The translations under genes were made by a program, and so were the position numbers. Below, one piece after another: positions 35,601-47,635 of a stretch of 64,000 bases of DNA; the first letter of the stretch is position 1, and each line of letters starts with the position of its first letter. Where the stretch lies: assembly GCA_012976225.1 (NCBI GenBank), contig JAAVVG010000005.1:310001-374000 (forward strand), written 5' to 3'. Source of the DNA: Golubevia sp. BC0850 (taxonomy: Eukaryota; Basidiomycota; Exobasidiomycetes; Golubeviales; Golubeviaceae). The notes beneath the pieces were generated by a model, which was not told the DNA's origin, did not search any database, and saw only the letters and a list, made by a program, of their open reading frames with translations.

Positions 35601-35844
35601 ATCCAACAGTCAACATGCGAACGACGGAAGAGACTGGAAGAACGACGACAGATCTCGTTGGGACGACAGAATACCGAACCACTCATCCTCCAATGGACAT
35701 TCTCATCAAGATTCAGGATCCAACTCTAACTATCAACGTCCTCCGCCACCCCCTCCTCCTTCAAACCCTCCTCCTCCTCCACCACCTTCCTCGTCAATCC
35801 CTTTACCACCTGGTCCACCGCCCCCTCCTCCTCCTAGTCACTAA
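29632..35844 (+). CDS. CHD1: CHD1 chromatin-remodelling ATPase
   Basis: Eleven exons: 29632-29638, 29766-30298, 30489-30509, 30607-30688, 30782-31141, 31220-31270, 31363-31736, 31858-32412, 32511-32619, 32716-34779 and 34877-35844, giving 1,707 residues. CHD1 spaces nucleosomes over transcribed genes. A long acidic/Ser-rich N-terminus precedes two chromodomains (about 335-400 and 440-500; KWGTY and KWRGLPY cores). The SNF2 motor has Walker A (DEMGLGKT, about 554-561), DEAH at about 660 split by intron 8, a SANT/SLIDE-like region (about 1160-1380) and the CHCT domain (about 1445-1560). The tail is Ser/His-rich then poly-Pro. Motif VI reads ARAHRLNSK where many SNF2 proteins have RIGQ. The first coding exon, ATGCAAG, is only 7 nt and is the least certain part. 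Confidence 0.93.
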
Positions 35845-36250
35845 ACCAAAGATGAACCTTTGTGATTCCGAACTGCAAAACAAATGCATTCTCTGACCCT
35901 CTCATCCAGCTACGTCTTCCCCCAAACAATCGCATCTTCATGTTCTCTTTACCAACACAAACCTCATCCTCAGACTTATATGCAGATACGTCGCACAAAT
36001 TGTCTCTCAATGCTCTCTCAGTTTCAATCTTCAAACGGGCTTCGCGATCCGATCTTTAATTCTGACGCCATCGTTGGGCTTCCCGTGTTGCTGTCATCGG
36101 ATGCGAAATATACGAACTTGGGCGAAGTGTAAATTGCAGTAGGCACAAGAAAGGAAGAGTGAGAGAGGGGCAAGGAGAGGCGGAAAGCTCGATTAGAGTA
36201 GGTCTATCCCTTCAGCCACCCATGATGGCCTCTGATAGAAGTCAATAAAT
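35845..36250. other. Convergent intergenic region, CHD1 to CLP1
   Basis: 406 bases between two converging 3' ends. It holds both 3' untranslated regions; no gene or hairpin terminator is seen. Confidence 0.5.
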
Positions 36251-38864
36251 CTAGGCGTCCTGCCAGTCGAGCGTCTGTGAAGGAAGAATTGAACGGAAGG
36301 AGAAGATGTCAGTAGATGCGACCTACACTTCCTCGGAGCCTCAGTCTCAATCACTCACACCTATCAAAGCAGTTCGACTCGGCAGACGACCAGTGGTAGG
36401 AGAAAGAACTATCATCTTACCTCTAGCGACATCTATACTCGCTCTGTGAGGCGGAGGGAGAGAGAATGGACAGGTCAGATCTGTTGTCGCCCATTTGCCT
36501 AACTCTACAAGACTACTCACACATGAATGAATCCTAAGACCTGAGCTCCCAAGATCTCATCATCAGTAGCGCCGGTTTCGGAGTCTTTTGATTTCTTGTC
36601 GGTCTTCTGATCAATTCTGGGAGGTTCGATCAAAGCGAGAACAGAATGCAAAAGTAGACCTTGATCCGCTGACGAATTTAGAGGGTCTAGTTTTACTAGC
36701 TGCGTTTCACTGAGTACTCTCGAGGCTCCAATTGGCAGAGCTGAAGAAGGAGCGATGGATTCTGAAGCGTGGCGTACGAGAAAAGAGGGAGGAATTCAGC
36801 GAAAATTCGAAGCGACGACAGCCAAGAGTGTGGAACGAGGCTCGAATCTTCGATTAACTCTCCCCCCCCACCCCAAAGGTCAACTCACCTTGACCAACTT
36901 TGTAGATTTCTAGCAAATCTAGAGGGATCGAAGTAGAAGAAGGTCCGAGAGTTGGAACTCCATTGACAGGCTCCTCGAAACCCATCGCAATCTTGTTCTC
37001 TCCTGACTCTGTGTTCCCACTAGTCTCGGCAGGCTTTTGAGCTTTGGGCTTTCCACTTCCATAGAAATATTCTGTCACTTGGGAGGCCGAAAGCCTTTCT
37101 CGATAAATTTCATCCAGTTCAACGACTCCACCTGATTTTGGTAATTTGACGACTGCGATTCCAGATGAGGAGAACATACGAGTGAGCTCTATCGTGAGTT
37201 TCTCGTGAGATAGGACTACGATGATGTTGACTGAAAACGGATCGCATAGAAGAGGGCGAGAGAAGAGACAAACTCATTAGATGAAGATTTTCATTGTTGA
37301 CAAGGTCGAGGATCTCGCTCCTTTCACTCACTTTTAAACGCCTTGACCGCATTTCGAATCCACTCCCATCGGTTCTTTGAGTCACTTCCAGTGACACCAG
37401 GTGTATCGATCAACAGACCACTACATCTAGCCTTTCCATCTCTAGCCAATCTCCTCTCGGTGTTCTCAGCCAACCATTCCATTACCCTGGTCGAGTGCTT
37501 GAAGTTCTCCCTCGGAGTGGTCTTCCCTAGCCAATGAGTCAGAGGTGACACAAAAGAAGCTACCGAATGTGAAGATGGTAAGTGACCAGTCAGAGATGGA
37601 GTCAATCCGAATTGATTCAGTGGATTCGAGGAAGACAATGAGGAAAGAGGTAGCGGCGAGAGTGGAAGCGAAGAGATAGTGCAAGGCAAAGGAGAGCACC
37701 CCTGAGGAGAGTAGAAAACAGGAACGGAATTAGCAGATCCCTAGAGAAATTTGGAAGGTTCGAAGGAATGTGGCAAACACTCACCTCCCTTGGGTCTAGA
37801 TTCACAATCACAGGCCACCATCCTGTATGACTATCTTGGTCCTCGTCTTCTTTCCCGGCTACTTTTCGAGATTCTTTGTTCTTGGGTTCGCAGACTGCCG
37901 GACTCCTGAGAGCGTAATTGGCTAAGAACTTGATGAGAGTGGATTTCCCAGAATCTTCTGGACCAACTACCATGATTCTAGGACCTTGTCCTTCTGGTCT
38001 ATAAGCAGTTTCACTTTCTTGAACCTTTTCAGTCTCTGTGGAAGAGCAGATCTTGGGCGGCGGAGAGGTAGGATTGATGACTTGTTGAGATTGAGAGAGT
38101 TGAGGAAGAAAGGTAGGATTGGAACGGAGATGATTTCGAGCTAGGATCCTTTGCTGTTCTAGATGAAGATGAAGATTTGAGTAGGAAGTGTAGACTGGAG
38201 AAGTATCGTCGGAGAGATATTGAGTTGTGCAGCTTCCTGAGAAGTGAATGGGAGCGGAGGATAGATAGAGGGATAGAGGGATGTTAGCTTTAAAGGGCTC
38301 CGCAACTTGGAGCACTAATACCAGATTTGACGAATGAACTTTCGATCTTCCATTCAAAGTAGTCAATACTTTCAAACATCATGCCGAGAAGGTGGAAAGC
38401 TGCAAACTTCGAGGATCTATCCAGCAACCTTGGATTCTTCCTCCCATGCCTCTCAACCAACGGATCGGCTCATCCATTGTCACCGAAATCAGGTCACAAG
38501 CATCTAGATCTTTCTTAAGTCACCTGTTTCTTTCTAGCTCTTCCAAGCATCGTTGCCACGATCACTTCTCTCTTCCCTTCCACTCCTCCGTCCCACCTTT
38601 CTTCCTTCCCAAGCTCTTTCCTTCTTTGCTTTTCTAACAAAACCCGTAAAGTGGCTCTTTAATACTCATCTCAATCTCAGCTCCCTCCCAACTAGAGACA
38701 GCACCTTTAGCTTCCTCTTCGAACCCATACCATTTATCTGTTACCAATTCAGCTCCAAAGATTTCAGCTTGACCAGAGATCAATTTGATCGAGAACCTTT
38801 CCGAAGGTTCTAGTTCGAATCGATATTCTGAGCATGGTGGTAATGTCACTCGGTCTTGAGACAT
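36251..38864 (-). CDS. CLP1: mRNA cleavage/polyadenylation factor CLP1
   Basis: Seven exons: 38864-38666, 38236-37785, 37701-37332, 37230-36889, 36761-36521, 36443-36359 and 36274-36251, giving 570 residues against about 430-445 in yeast and human. CLP1 is a P-loop protein of cleavage factor IA, needed for 3' processing of pre-mRNA. The N-terminal domain shows SGQAEIFGAEL and YGFEEEAKGAV; then the P-loop GPEDSGKSTL, the NLDPREG segment and LLIDTPGV. The end LIGTLDWQDA matches family C-termini and fixes the last small exons. The extra length is Ser/Pro-rich insertion, mainly before the P-loop and in the C-terminal half. Intron 1 is 429 nt with a GTATTA donor, longer and weaker than its neighbours, so that join is the least sure. 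Confidence 0.88.
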
Positions 38865-39254
38865 TGTTATCCCAGAATTGAATGGTTGAAAAGATGTACT
38901 AGTAGTGATTGGTGAAGAACCGAGCTCGCGGATAGGAAGTCACACTTTCAAAACCCTTCTGGAAGAGATAGAAGTCACACTTTCAGAGCCTGATAGGATG
39001 AAAATGTGTCAAGAGAACTTTAGAATTACAATGTAGGTTACACAGAAAGAGGAGAAGGAGGAGCTGAGAGTTTATTCTGATTCAAGACTGGTTGGGACCG
39101 AATGATGGTATCAGTGAGTTGGGAAGGACAAAGAGGGATGAAGAAAGCGAAGGGGAAAAAAAGACAGAAAATGGGGGATCAGTAAGAGCTTCGCTTTCTC
39201 AAGAGGGCGATGTCAAGAGACAGAAGGTGAAGAGAACCCCTTCTTTGTCTACCT
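38865..39254 (-). promoter_or_regulatory. Region between BET5 and CLP1
   Basis: 390 bases upstream of CLP1 and downstream of BET5, both leftward. It contains an imperfect direct repeat of AAGTCACACTTTCA (about 38938-38951 and 38971-38984), otherwise nothing recognisable. Confidence 0.4.
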
Positions 39255-40456
39255 CTAAAACTCACCTCTCTCGATCCCACTTCTCAAAGCATCAGAATCA
39301 ATCCCTCTGACCCTTTCTTCCCTTTTCCTCTCCTCTCCTCTCTTTCTTTTCTCTTCTTTCACTCGTCTCCTTTCCACTTCCTCCTCTCCTTCTCCCTCCC
39401 CTTCGTCGTCATCATCTTCGTCTTCATTTTCACTCTCCTCCATTTCCTCTCTTTCCAATCCTCCAATCAAGGGATTTTTAACCACTCCTTCAACCCAAGG
39501 ACCTCTCCAAAGTTGTAAGAGCACACCTTTAAGAGACATTCCGCCAGTACCTGGAATCCCACCTCCTCCAGAACTGCTTCCACCTGGAAGCCTAGAAGGT
39601 GGAGAGATGGGATCGGTGAAAAGAATGAAGGTGTGAAAGGTTGGAGTTAGGAGATGGGAGAGTGTGTAGGTTGATGTTGAATATGAATTGAAATGATCGT
39701 GACTGGGAAGAAGGGAGATGAGAAGAGGTTTTTAGGGTTAGAATTGACAGAGGTTCGGGAGTAGGCCTGAGAAGGACTTAGGTCGAAGAGCAGAGCCTCG
39801 ACAAGGTTTTGGATTTCCTTTGTTCCTATTCTATCCTTCTATGTCAGTCTTTTCAACCTTCTCAAGACAATGAACTTCTATTCAGGACCTATGTCTACTC
39901 TACCGCTGTCCTCCCCGCTTCTATCTCCCTCTCTCCATTCGTATCGGACTCACTTTCCACCAAGTTTCCTGACCATATTCCTCAACGAAAACACCACACC
40001 GTATACGAGTTTGGCTTCCTCATCCAAAGGTAAGAGACCATCATTAGCTGGCGGTTGCTCCTTGATTTGAGTATGAGGCTGCGAGGCATTGAGTGGTAGA
40101 GTATCATCTTTCACGGATCTAGATACTCCAGGTAAAAGAGTTTCACCACCTCTTCTCTGAAAAGCGGAGTTGCTGGAAGTAGGAACTGAAGAGCGATTGG
40201 ATTGAAAGAAGCTGGAGCCTGTGGAAGAAGTTGTGGAAGGATTGGTTGAAGTTGATGGATTTGAAGCTGGGAAATGAATGTGAGTCCAATCTTGATGATA
40301 AACCGGATTACACTGTCGATCGAAAATCCATAGAGAATGAGCCTGAGGAATCGGAATGGCCAAGGAAGATTAGGATGGAGGCAATAGATTAGGGATTACA
40401 GCCAGTCACTTGCCTTGGTGGCTTATGCTTCACTTTCTTTTACTTACCTTTGCCAT
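39255..40456 (-). CDS. BET5: TRAPP subunit BET5 (TRAPPC1), with acidic tail
   Basis: Exons 40456-40448 (ATGGCAAAG), 40342-39954 and 39702-39255 give 281 residues; yeast Bet5 is 159. It is a longin-fold subunit of the TRAPP complexes that activate Rab1/Ypt1 in ER-Golgi traffic. Diagnostic runs: SLWIFDRQCNPVYHQDW at the N-terminus, EEAKLVYGVVFSLRNMVRKL, FNSYSTSTYTLSHL and the LLQLWRGPWVEGVVKNPLI end of the fold. Two additions are unusual: a Ser/Thr-rich insert of about 70 residues in the longin domain and a highly charged C-terminal tail of about 65 residues (Glu/Asp, then Glu/Arg/Lys). The 9-nt first exon is inferred from the ATG, a GTAAGT donor and the family N-terminus. Confidence 0.92.
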
Positions 40457-40714
40457 TTGTTTGTTTGTATTTGAAGGGAGAGATCTGACAAGTCTCAGGC
40501 CAATTTGTCTACTTTTGAGGAAAGTGTTGTTGTAGCTGGCTCTGTAGATGGCTGCTTCTCCTTTCCTTGCTCTTCTTCGCCTCTCTTGCTACTCTTCCTA
40601 TCCTCCTTCCTATCCTTATTCGGTTCAATTCTCTAATTCTATCCTATCCTCTAGAAAGATCATCTCATCTAAACCTCATCTACTTCCAATCCAATCCCAT
40701 CCCATTCATCCAGG
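40457..40714. promoter_or_regulatory. Divergent promoter of BET5 and EMP70
   Basis: 258 bases between two divergent ATGs of secretory-pathway genes; pyrimidine-rich on the + strand towards EMP70, as in a fungal 5' leader. Confidence 0.5.
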
Positions 40715-43405
40715 ATGAGGAGAACGAGATTCACAACTTCTTCAACTTCAACCTTTCTAGTACTTTCTCTATCCTATCACCTTCTACTTTCAATTCAATC
40801 CATCAATGCCTTTTATTTACCTGGAGTTGTTCCAATCTCCTATCAAGCAGGTGATGAGGTTCCTTTCAGCGTGAACGCTCTTCAACCTGCACCTGATATG
40901 GGTGTGAATGGTCAAGATTCTGTCAACGCAGCTTCATCATCAAGTCAACTCAAATCTTTGATCGGTTTGGATTATTATCATGAGAAACTCCACTTTTGTC
41001 AACCTCAAGGAGGTCCAAAGGCAAAGACTGAGAGCTTGGGAAGCGCTCTTCTGGGAGATAGAATCTACAGTAGTCCTATGAAGGTTAGTTATAGTGTGTC
41101 AAGGCTTGTAGGTTGACATGAGAGAGGAAAAAGTTCATCAACATCGAGAATAAGAAGCTGTGGATATGGATACAGCTGGAGTGGAGTGGAGACTCAAGAG
41201 ATCCCCATCTTCCCATGTAGATGTCCTCTTTCCTTCTGACTTCTCGTTTCGGTTCCTTTGGCAATTCGAATGATCACGCTGGAAACCGATTTTTCATTCT
41301 TTCTTTGTTCTCCCCTGACTTCCTCCCTCTCCTCCTCAGGCTCACATGCTGAAAGACGAAAGCTGTGTCAAGATATGTGAAGCAGACTATCCAACTGAAG
41401 ATTCCAAGTTCGTCAACGAAAGGATCCTAGAAGGTTTCGCAGTGAATTGGATGATAGATGGTCTACCAGTCGCCAAACTGAAGGTGGAAGATCTAACCAA
41501 GGAGAAATTCTATTCGATAGGTTTCCCATTGGGAAACACAAGAGATGCACATGGTCAACCCTTATCGCCACCATCTCTAAACAACCACTTTGAGGTTTTT
41601 TTGGAATATCATAAAAGGTCAGAGAATGAGTTCCGAGTAGTAGGAGCTACGATTTGGCCAGACTCAAGATCCAACATCAAACACAAAGGAGATTCACCTG
41701 ATTGTTCAGATTTGAATCTTTTGAATCCAATCAGATTGAAAGAGAATGGTGGGATTGGAAGCACTCAGACTGTAGCCTTTACAATGTCTACTCATTGGGT
41801 CGAATCTAAAACCAGTTGGGCTACAAGATGGGATCATTATCTAAGAGTTTTCGATCCCAAGATTCATTGGTTTTCTTTGGTTAATTCGATTGTGATAGTT
41901 TCTTTCTTGTGCGTTATGGTAGCTATGATCCTTGTCAGATCAGTTTCAAGAGACATCTCAAGATACAATGCTATTGATTTAGATGAAGATGTTCAAGAAG
42001 ATTTCGGTTGGAAATTGGTTCATGGAGAGGTTTTTAGACCTCCTCAACATCCTATGCTTCTTTCTATTATGGTTGGAACTGGATCTCAATTAACTGCTAT
42101 GTCTTTGGTTACCTTGTTCTTTGCCCTTTTGGGTTTCTTATCTCCTTCTAATAGAGGCAGTCTAGCTACTGTCATGATTGTTGCTTGGACTCTCTTTGGT
42201 GCTCTAGCTGGTTATATGAGTGCAAGAGTTTATGCCAGTCTTAATGGTGATATGTGGAAAAGGAACGTGTTTGGAACTGCCGTACTTTTCCCTACTGTCA
42301 TTTTTGCCAGTGTAAAGTGAGTTGGTTCTCTTCGGAGAGCGATTCTCCCAACAAAAAGAACCTCGGCTCACTCCCATTTTTCGTCCTGTTTCCTTTAACT
42401 TCTCTACTCCAGTCTCTTGAACTTCTTCCTACTAGTTTCAGGATCCTCAGGAGCAGTCCCCTTCGGTTCTCTAGCAGCCCTGGTAGCCCTTTGGTTCTTG
42501 ATCAACGTACCTTTAACTCTTCTTGGTTCTTTCGTTGGAATCAAACAAGGAGGTTGGAGAAATCCAGTCTCTGTTTCTCCAATCCCAAGACAGATTCCAC
42601 CGAAAGTTTGGTATCTACGAACAGGACCTAGTGCCATTATCGCTGGTATTCTTCCTTTCGGTGCTGCTTTCTTGGAGCTTTTCTTCGTTTTGAATTCAAT
42701 CTTCAGCTCAAAGGTGAGTCAACTAGAAAATCTTGCTGGGAGACGTTCAATTCCTGGATTTGAAGCCTCTTGCTTAATTCTCTTACCTTCTTCATTCTCC
42801 TCGTTTCCGCCCCACTTCGTTCTCTTTCCTACTTTCTTTCAGGTCTACTACGCTTTTGGATTCTTAGCTCTGACATTCTGTATCACAGCTCTGACTACCG
42901 CCACTGTCACGATTCTTTTCTGTTACTTTACTCTCTGTGCTGAAGAGTATAGGTGGCATTGGAGGGCTTTCTTGACTGGTGGAGGTTCTGCTTTCTGGGT
43001 CTTTGCTTACGGAGTGAGTGCACAAGCGAATTAGCTCGAGAGCTCTATATGGAAAGGCGGATGAAGAGTCAAACATTCTAATGTGACCCACCTTGAGCTC
43101 TCGCTGATCCTCACCCCTCGATCCCCCTCCTCTTCCTGTGCTCCCTCTTCTCAACCAGCTCTTCTACTGGACGACGCGATTGGAGCTTCCAGGTCTAGCC
43201 AACAAAGTCCTTTATCTTGGGTATCTAGGTTTGATCTCCCTGCTCGATTTCATTCTCTTTGGTAAGTTGACAACTTGCTCGTCACATTCTAGTCGCTTCA
43301 CCTAACTAGATTCAACACTTGTCTCTCTCTTTTCCAGGCTTCATCGGCTGGTTCGCTTGTTACATGGCAGTACGAAGGATCTACTCGCAAGTTAGGATCG
43401 ATTGA
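40715..43405 (+). CDS. EMP70: TM9SF/EMP70 family endomembrane protein
   Basis: Six exons: 40715-41083, 41340-42316, 42413-42713, 42843-43013, 43159-43261 and 43338-43405, giving 662 residues. TM9SF (nonaspanin) proteins reside in Golgi and endosomes and affect sorting of membrane proteins and adhesion. A signal peptide covers the first 32 or so residues (ending near INAFYLPGV, the usual mature N-terminus). A lumenal domain of about 250 residues follows, then nine predicted membrane spans. Typical runs are HGEVFRPP, VGTGSQL, SSGAVPFG, TGPSAIIAGILPFGAAFLE and CAEEYRWHWRAF. The C-terminus ends in a short basic RRIYSQVRID; the family normally carries a KXD/E-type Golgi signal here, which is not obvious. 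Divergent from BET5. Confidence 0.93.
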
Positions 43406-43787
43406 ACAGCTGGCAGCTGCTGCAGGTCAATTCCCGAATCGGAGAAAAGTGGTGGAGAAAAAAGTCATCCAGTCTTGACCAAAATTGAACACAAACATTC
43501 CAACCAATAGAATTCTACCACTTTGTTTTAGCTTGGTCTTCATGGCCGGTAGGGAAGCTCTCTTCTAGTCTTCTTATACTTGTATGTGTGAGCTCTCGCC
43601 CACGAGAAAAACGGAGAAAGCATTAGCCTGATCTGATTCATGAAAGCTTCTTGGCTCAATCTGTCTGGTTGCTTTGATTTTTGCCACCTCGACAAGACCT
43701 TTCTGAAGAGAGTCCTTGTAATCCTTCTTGCCCACCACTGCCATCTTCCTTTTCCTCGCTACTCCATCCTCGCTCCTCTTGGTCAGG
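43406..43787 (+). other. Intergenic region, EMP70 to RAD3
   Basis: 382 bases holding the EMP70 3' flank and the RAD3 promoter; no gene or defined site seen. Confidence 0.5.
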
Positions 43788-46700
43788 ATGAAGTTCTACA
43801 TCGATGAGCTTCCAGTTCTCTTCCCTTATCCGAAGATTTATCGTAAGTCAGAGAGCAATTCAGGAAGCGACTCTCAATGACTCACTCTGCTCAATTACTA
43901 ATGACTTATCTACCTTCCCTTCCGCTTTCTCTTTCCCTCTTCCCCTGGAACCCTGGAACTCTACTGCCTCCTGATCAAATGGTGTCGAATCTATTACTGC
44001 AGCTGAACAATATGCCTACATGTGTGATCTGAAAAGGACGCTGGACTCAAATGGTCACTGTGTTTTGGAAATGCCCTCTGGAACTGGCAAGACTGTCAGT
44101 CTGCTCAGTCTCATCGTCTCCTATCAAAAGGTCAGTCGAGCTAGAGATAATGTAGATGAGCGATAGTTAGTTTGAATCCGGGATACAAGCATCGAAGAGT
44201 ACTCTATCAGAGGGGGTGAGAGTCGATCGATCGTGAAGCTGGTGGGCAGCAGCTAGACAATGGAAGCTGCTGAGGTAGCTCACCGCTAAGGAAAGACCTA
44301 TCAGAGCAAAAGATTCAAATCTGAATGATTGTTGAATCGATCTCTGAGATTTCTTAGAGCCACCCGATCAAGAGGAGGCAGGCGGTTTCGAGTAAAGCTG
44401 CGCTCTGCTAATCACCTCCAACTGACCTTCACATCTTTTCTTACAACCCCCTTCAAGTTTCACCCAGTTCATAGGAAGCTGATTTACTGCTCTCGTACAG
44501 TTCCGGAGATCGAGAAGGCGTTGGCGGAGTTGAAGAGACTGATGGAATACAGAGCAAGATACAATGTTCCAGAAGAGGGACAAGAACATCTCGACATTCC
44601 TTCAGAAGAGGAAGATGAGGATGAGGATGATGAAGATGAAGAGAATGATGACATTGAAGATGCCGCTGGACCTTCAGAATCAAATTCAAGGTTAGACTCG
44701 AACGGAAATCTCATTCAGAAGAAGAAGAAAGCTTCTAAGATGAAGAAGCAAGTCAACAATCTCAGTTCTACTTCAACTAAGAAGATGAAAACGAGAGTCA
44801 GTGGAGTCGGTATACCTGAACCTATTCTTGCTCTAGGTCTGAGTAGTAGGAAGAATCTTTGCGTTCATCCAGATGTTGGGAGAGAAAGGAGAGGGAAGGT
44901 CGTAGATGCTAGGTGTCGAGATATGACTAGCGCTTGGGCTTGTCAGAAAGGAAGAGAAGATCCTGGAAGTGTTGAACTTTGTAGCTTTCATGAAGTGAGT
45001 TCTGCTCCCAAAGCTGAAACGTGAAGATGTGTCCTCCTTCTCCTCCATTCTGACTCTTCCTCTTCACTCATCTCAAACAGGAATTAGGAAAGATGGAACA
45101 ATCTCAATTGATTCCACAGGGAGTTTTCACTTTAGAGGAAGTCAAGGATTACAGCAGAGAAAAGGGTATTTGTCCCTACTTTGCTATCCGAAGAATGGTA
45201 AGTCTTCGAGATGAGAAACAACCTCTCTCGAACGACTTGTCTTTCTGACTCACACGCAAACTTTTCAACCCCCTTTTCTTTCCCTCAGCTCCCATACGTG
45301 GACATCGTGATCTACTCTTTCCACTATCTTCTAGACCCCAAGATTGCGGAGCAAGTGTCCAAGCAGATGAGCAAAGAGTCCATCGTAGTCTTCGACGAAG
45401 CCCACAACATCGGTGAGTCATGAGCGCCAGCTCTCTCGAAAGAACATTGTTGGCTTACTCTGAGTGTCTTCCCTTCTTCTCACAGACAACGTCTGCATCG
45501 AGTCTCTCTCTATCGATCTCACCCGTCCCATGTTGGACCAAGCCTTCAGATCTATCAATCAGCTCGCCGAGAAAGTCGAAGAAGTTAAACAGACGGATTC
45601 AGCCAAGTTACAGGAAGAGTACCAACGTCTCGTAGAAGGTCTCCAAGGCGGAGAGGATGGAGAAAACGAGTTGGACGAGGCGGAAACCTTCGCAAATCCA
45701 GTTCTACCTGAAGATCTTCTGAACGAAGCGGTTCCAGGAAACATTCGAAGAGCAGAGCATTTCGTCGCTTTCCTCAAAAGGTTCGTCGAGTACCTCAAGA
45801 CTCGAATGAGAGTTCTTCACGTCGTTGCAGAGACGCCGCCAAGTTTCCTTCAACATCTCAAAGACATCACCTACATCGAGAGGAAGCCTTTGCGATTCTG
45901 TGCGGAACGTCTGAGGCTGTTGGTTTCAACTTTGGAGTTGACGAGGCTGGATGAGTACGCAGCTTTGATGCAAGTAGCAAGTTTCGCAACTCTAGTAGCA
46001 ACTTACGAGAAAGGGTTTAGGTTAATCTTGGAGCCTTTCGAGACTGAAGCCGCAACTGTTCCAAATCCTATCTTCCATTTCACCTGCTTGGACGCTTCTC
46101 TTGCGATGGCTCCCGTCTTCGAGAAGTTCTCTTCTGTCATCATCACCTCTGGAACGATCTCTCCTCTAGACATGTATCCCAAGATGCTCAACTTCGAAAC
46201 CAAAGTTCAAGAATCTTACGCTATGACTTTGACCAGACAATGTTTCTTACCTCTGGTCATCACCAGAGGATCAGATCAAGTTGCTATCTCTTCCAGATTC
46301 GAAGTCAGGAACGATCCTGCAGTCGTCAGAAATTACGGATCTATCCTAATCGAATACGCCAAAGCAGTTCCGGATGGGATCGTCGCCTTCTTCCCTAGTT
46401 ATCTTTACATGGAAAGCATCGTTGCCGCTTGGCACGACATGGGAATCTTGGAAGAGGTGTGGAAGTACAAGCTCATCTTTATCGAGACACCAGATGCTCC
46501 GGAGACCAGTATCGCTTTGGAGAACTACAGAAGGGCGAGTATTCTGGTGGTACGCTGGAATTTTGAAATCACTTTGAAGCTGACCCCCCCCCCTTTTTTT
46601 TTCTTTTTTCGCTCGCACAGGCTTGTGACAATGGTCGAGGTGCTATTCTTCTCTCAGTCGCTCGAGGAAAGGTCTCGGAAGGAATCGATTTCGATCACAA

Positions 46701-47429
46701 TTATGGAAGAGCTGTCATCATGTTTGGCGTTCCTTACCAATACACGGAATCAAGAATTCTCAAGGCTAGACTTGAGTTCTTAAGAGATGTGCATCACATC
46801 AAGGAGAACGATTTCTTGACCTTCGACGCCATGAGACATGCTGCTCAATGCGTTGGAAGAGTCTTGAGAGGTAAGACCGACTATGGTCTCATGGTGTTCG
46901 CAGATAAGGTGAGTGCAATTGAGGAGAAACCGATCCTTATCTTCAAGTATTCATTGGTCTAAACTCTCTCTCTCAAACCCCTCTTCTTCGGTTTCCAGCG
47001 ATTCGCAAGAGCCGACAAGAGAGCTAAGCTTCCCAAGTGGATCGCTCAAGAGATTACCGAACCTCACAGTAATCTTTCGACTGACATGGCAATGGTGGAA
47101 AGCAAGCTCTTCATTCGAACCATGGGTCAGCCGTATCCTGAAGGTGAGCATTCTGAACTTCCTCGTGTAGGCTCGAATTCTTTCACTTACTCTTCTGTCA
47201 CTTTGTCACATTTCTCTCAGGTAAAAATGGAATCTCCCTTTGGGATATCTCGGATATTGAGAAACGTCAAGCGAAGGAGCAGGCCCATTTCGATCGACTC
47301 ATCGAGATGGACGAGGATGAGGCTGAGGAAGCTGCTAGAAGAGCAGACGCGGGAGAGCGTATGGACGATGATGACGAATTTGATTTCGAACTTGGCGGAG
47401 GAGAAGAGATGATGGAGATCGATGCTTGA
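43788..47429 (+). CDS. RAD3: TFIIH helicase RAD3/XPD
   Basis: Nine exons: 43788-43842, 44003-44130, 44458-44994, 45081-45197, 45289-45412, 45486-46549, 46621-46908, 46999-47143 and 47221-47429, giving 888 residues (human XPD 760). It is the 5'-3' DNA helicase of TFIIH, acting in nucleotide-excision repair and transcription initiation. Visible: N-terminal [15 protein letters not shown], Walker A (PSGTGKT), [14 protein letters not shown] (Walker B), [13 protein letters not shown] and [10 protein letters not shown] (motifs V and VI). Four likely 4Fe-4S cysteines fall at 196, 214, 236 and 271, with spacing very close to human XPD. An insert of about 80 residues (roughly 98-180), first acidic then Lys-rich, sits just before the cluster and is absent from human and yeast proteins as I know them. 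The C-terminus is acidic. Intron 2 is 327 nt. Confidence 0.95.
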
Positions 47430-47635
47430 GGGGATTGAGAGTGGGGCAACAGGGTAGAAGATGCGTCGAAGATGATCAACTTGTAATTTTAACCAAGCAC
47501 TTGTAATTGAAGTTTCTACAATTCTTTCTCGAAATTCTACTGCATAAAATTCGCAGGAGAGGACTCGTGCTTGGAGGAGGGAAAGCAAGAGGTCTCGATT
47601 TTCTTCTGGCTCTCTGCTCTCTTCCCAATCGTTGG

